Of a DNA stretch of 5,065 bases, positions 4,835-5,065 are shown one piece after another. A program made the translations under genes and the position numbers. Origin of the DNA: an uncultured Terriglobales bacterium (GTDB lineage: Bacteria > Acidobacteriota > Terriglobia > Terriglobales > Acidobacteriaceae); NCBI GenBank assembly GCA_955652845.1, contig CATPBY010000209.1:1-5065 (forward strand), given 5' to 3'. The notes under the pieces were generated by a model. The model worked only from the letters and a program-made list of their open reading frames with translations, searched no databases and had not been told where the DNA came from. Position 1 is the first letter of the stretch, and each line of letters starts with the position of its first letter.

Positions 4835-5065
4835 GTGTCCGCAAGCGCTACGCCTTACTAAAGGATGGTCTCCGTGGTGTCAAATGGATGTGGCGGAGCC
4901 TTTAAACTGACTGTTTCATATTTTCATAGTCCAATCAACGGATTTAGTCAGCAAGTGCGAAGTCTCAGACTCTAAAAGCGTTTTGCCGGAATGGGGCCCT
5001 CCGGCCGCCTAAGGCCTCTGAAAAGCGCATCCCTTTCCAAGCGGATCGTCGTGTTTCATCAGAAA
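4835..5065. other. No convincing gene; upstream region at the window edge
   Basis: With the leader 4735-4834 this makes about 330 bp without a gene. Short frames open to the window edge exist on both strands (for example plus strand from 4948, minus strand to a TGA near 4968), but none shows a recognisable protein. A 6-bp hairpin, GCCGGA (4985-4990) with TCCGGC (5000-5005), surrounds a GGGCCC palindrome; it has no T-run and is unassigned. Confidence 0.5.

Noticed and set aside
4410..4905. Two overlapping plus-strand frames (4410-4694 and 4588-4905).
   Set aside because: They mostly mirror the minus-strand orphan gene and its leader, with low-complexity composition and no recognisable motif.
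4985..5005. GC-rich hairpin considered as a terminator.
   Set aside because: The stem is six base pairs and no T-run follows on either strand.

Overview
The window looks like a piece of a moderately GC-rich bacterial chromosome. My best guess is an acidobacterium (Koribacter/Terriglobia type). The guess rests on several exported or orphan proteins that I recall, without a search, as typical of that group: a two-cysteine 'LFPHFG..PCWYL' protein, a 'GHPDYCPQPV...TWGGSMLK' protein and a Tyr/Arg/Asp-rich secreted protein. An intergenic repeat with GTCATCC(C/T)GA...GAGGGA(T/A)C ends points the same way. This is inference, not proof.

Layout. 1-787 (+): the C-terminal activation domain of cobalamin-dependent methionine synthase (metH), cut by the window edge. 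799-2493 (-): two exported proteins read leftward, a YceI-like protein (1918-2493) and then an alpha/beta hydrolase (799-1827) that starts at TTG behind a clear Shine-Dalgarno; the hydrolase converges on metH with 11 bp between stops. 2609-2911 (+): a small membrane-anchored orphan protein, divergent from yceI. 2994-3362 (-): a secreted protein with an Arg/Asp/Tyr-rich tail, followed by a good intrinsic terminator. 3503-3964 (+): a small exported CAP/SCP-domain protein. 3965-4320: a cluster of structured repeats, comprising an 88-bp direct repeat in two copies 192 bp apart, a palindromic two-hairpin element and a degenerate fragment. 4165-4734 (-): a conserved-looking orphan protein whose reading frame runs into the repeat cluster, so its last 44 or so codons are repeat DNA. 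4735-5065: that gene's leader and promoter candidates, with no convincing gene.

How the genes relate. metH is cytoplasmic one-carbon/methionine metabolism. Most of the others carry export signals and look like periplasmic or envelope proteins, but the strands alternate and only yceI-hydrolase is a plausible operon. I see no defence system, phage, transposase, CRISPR array, tRNA or rRNA. The least explained part is the structured repeat cluster and its overlap with the orphan gene.
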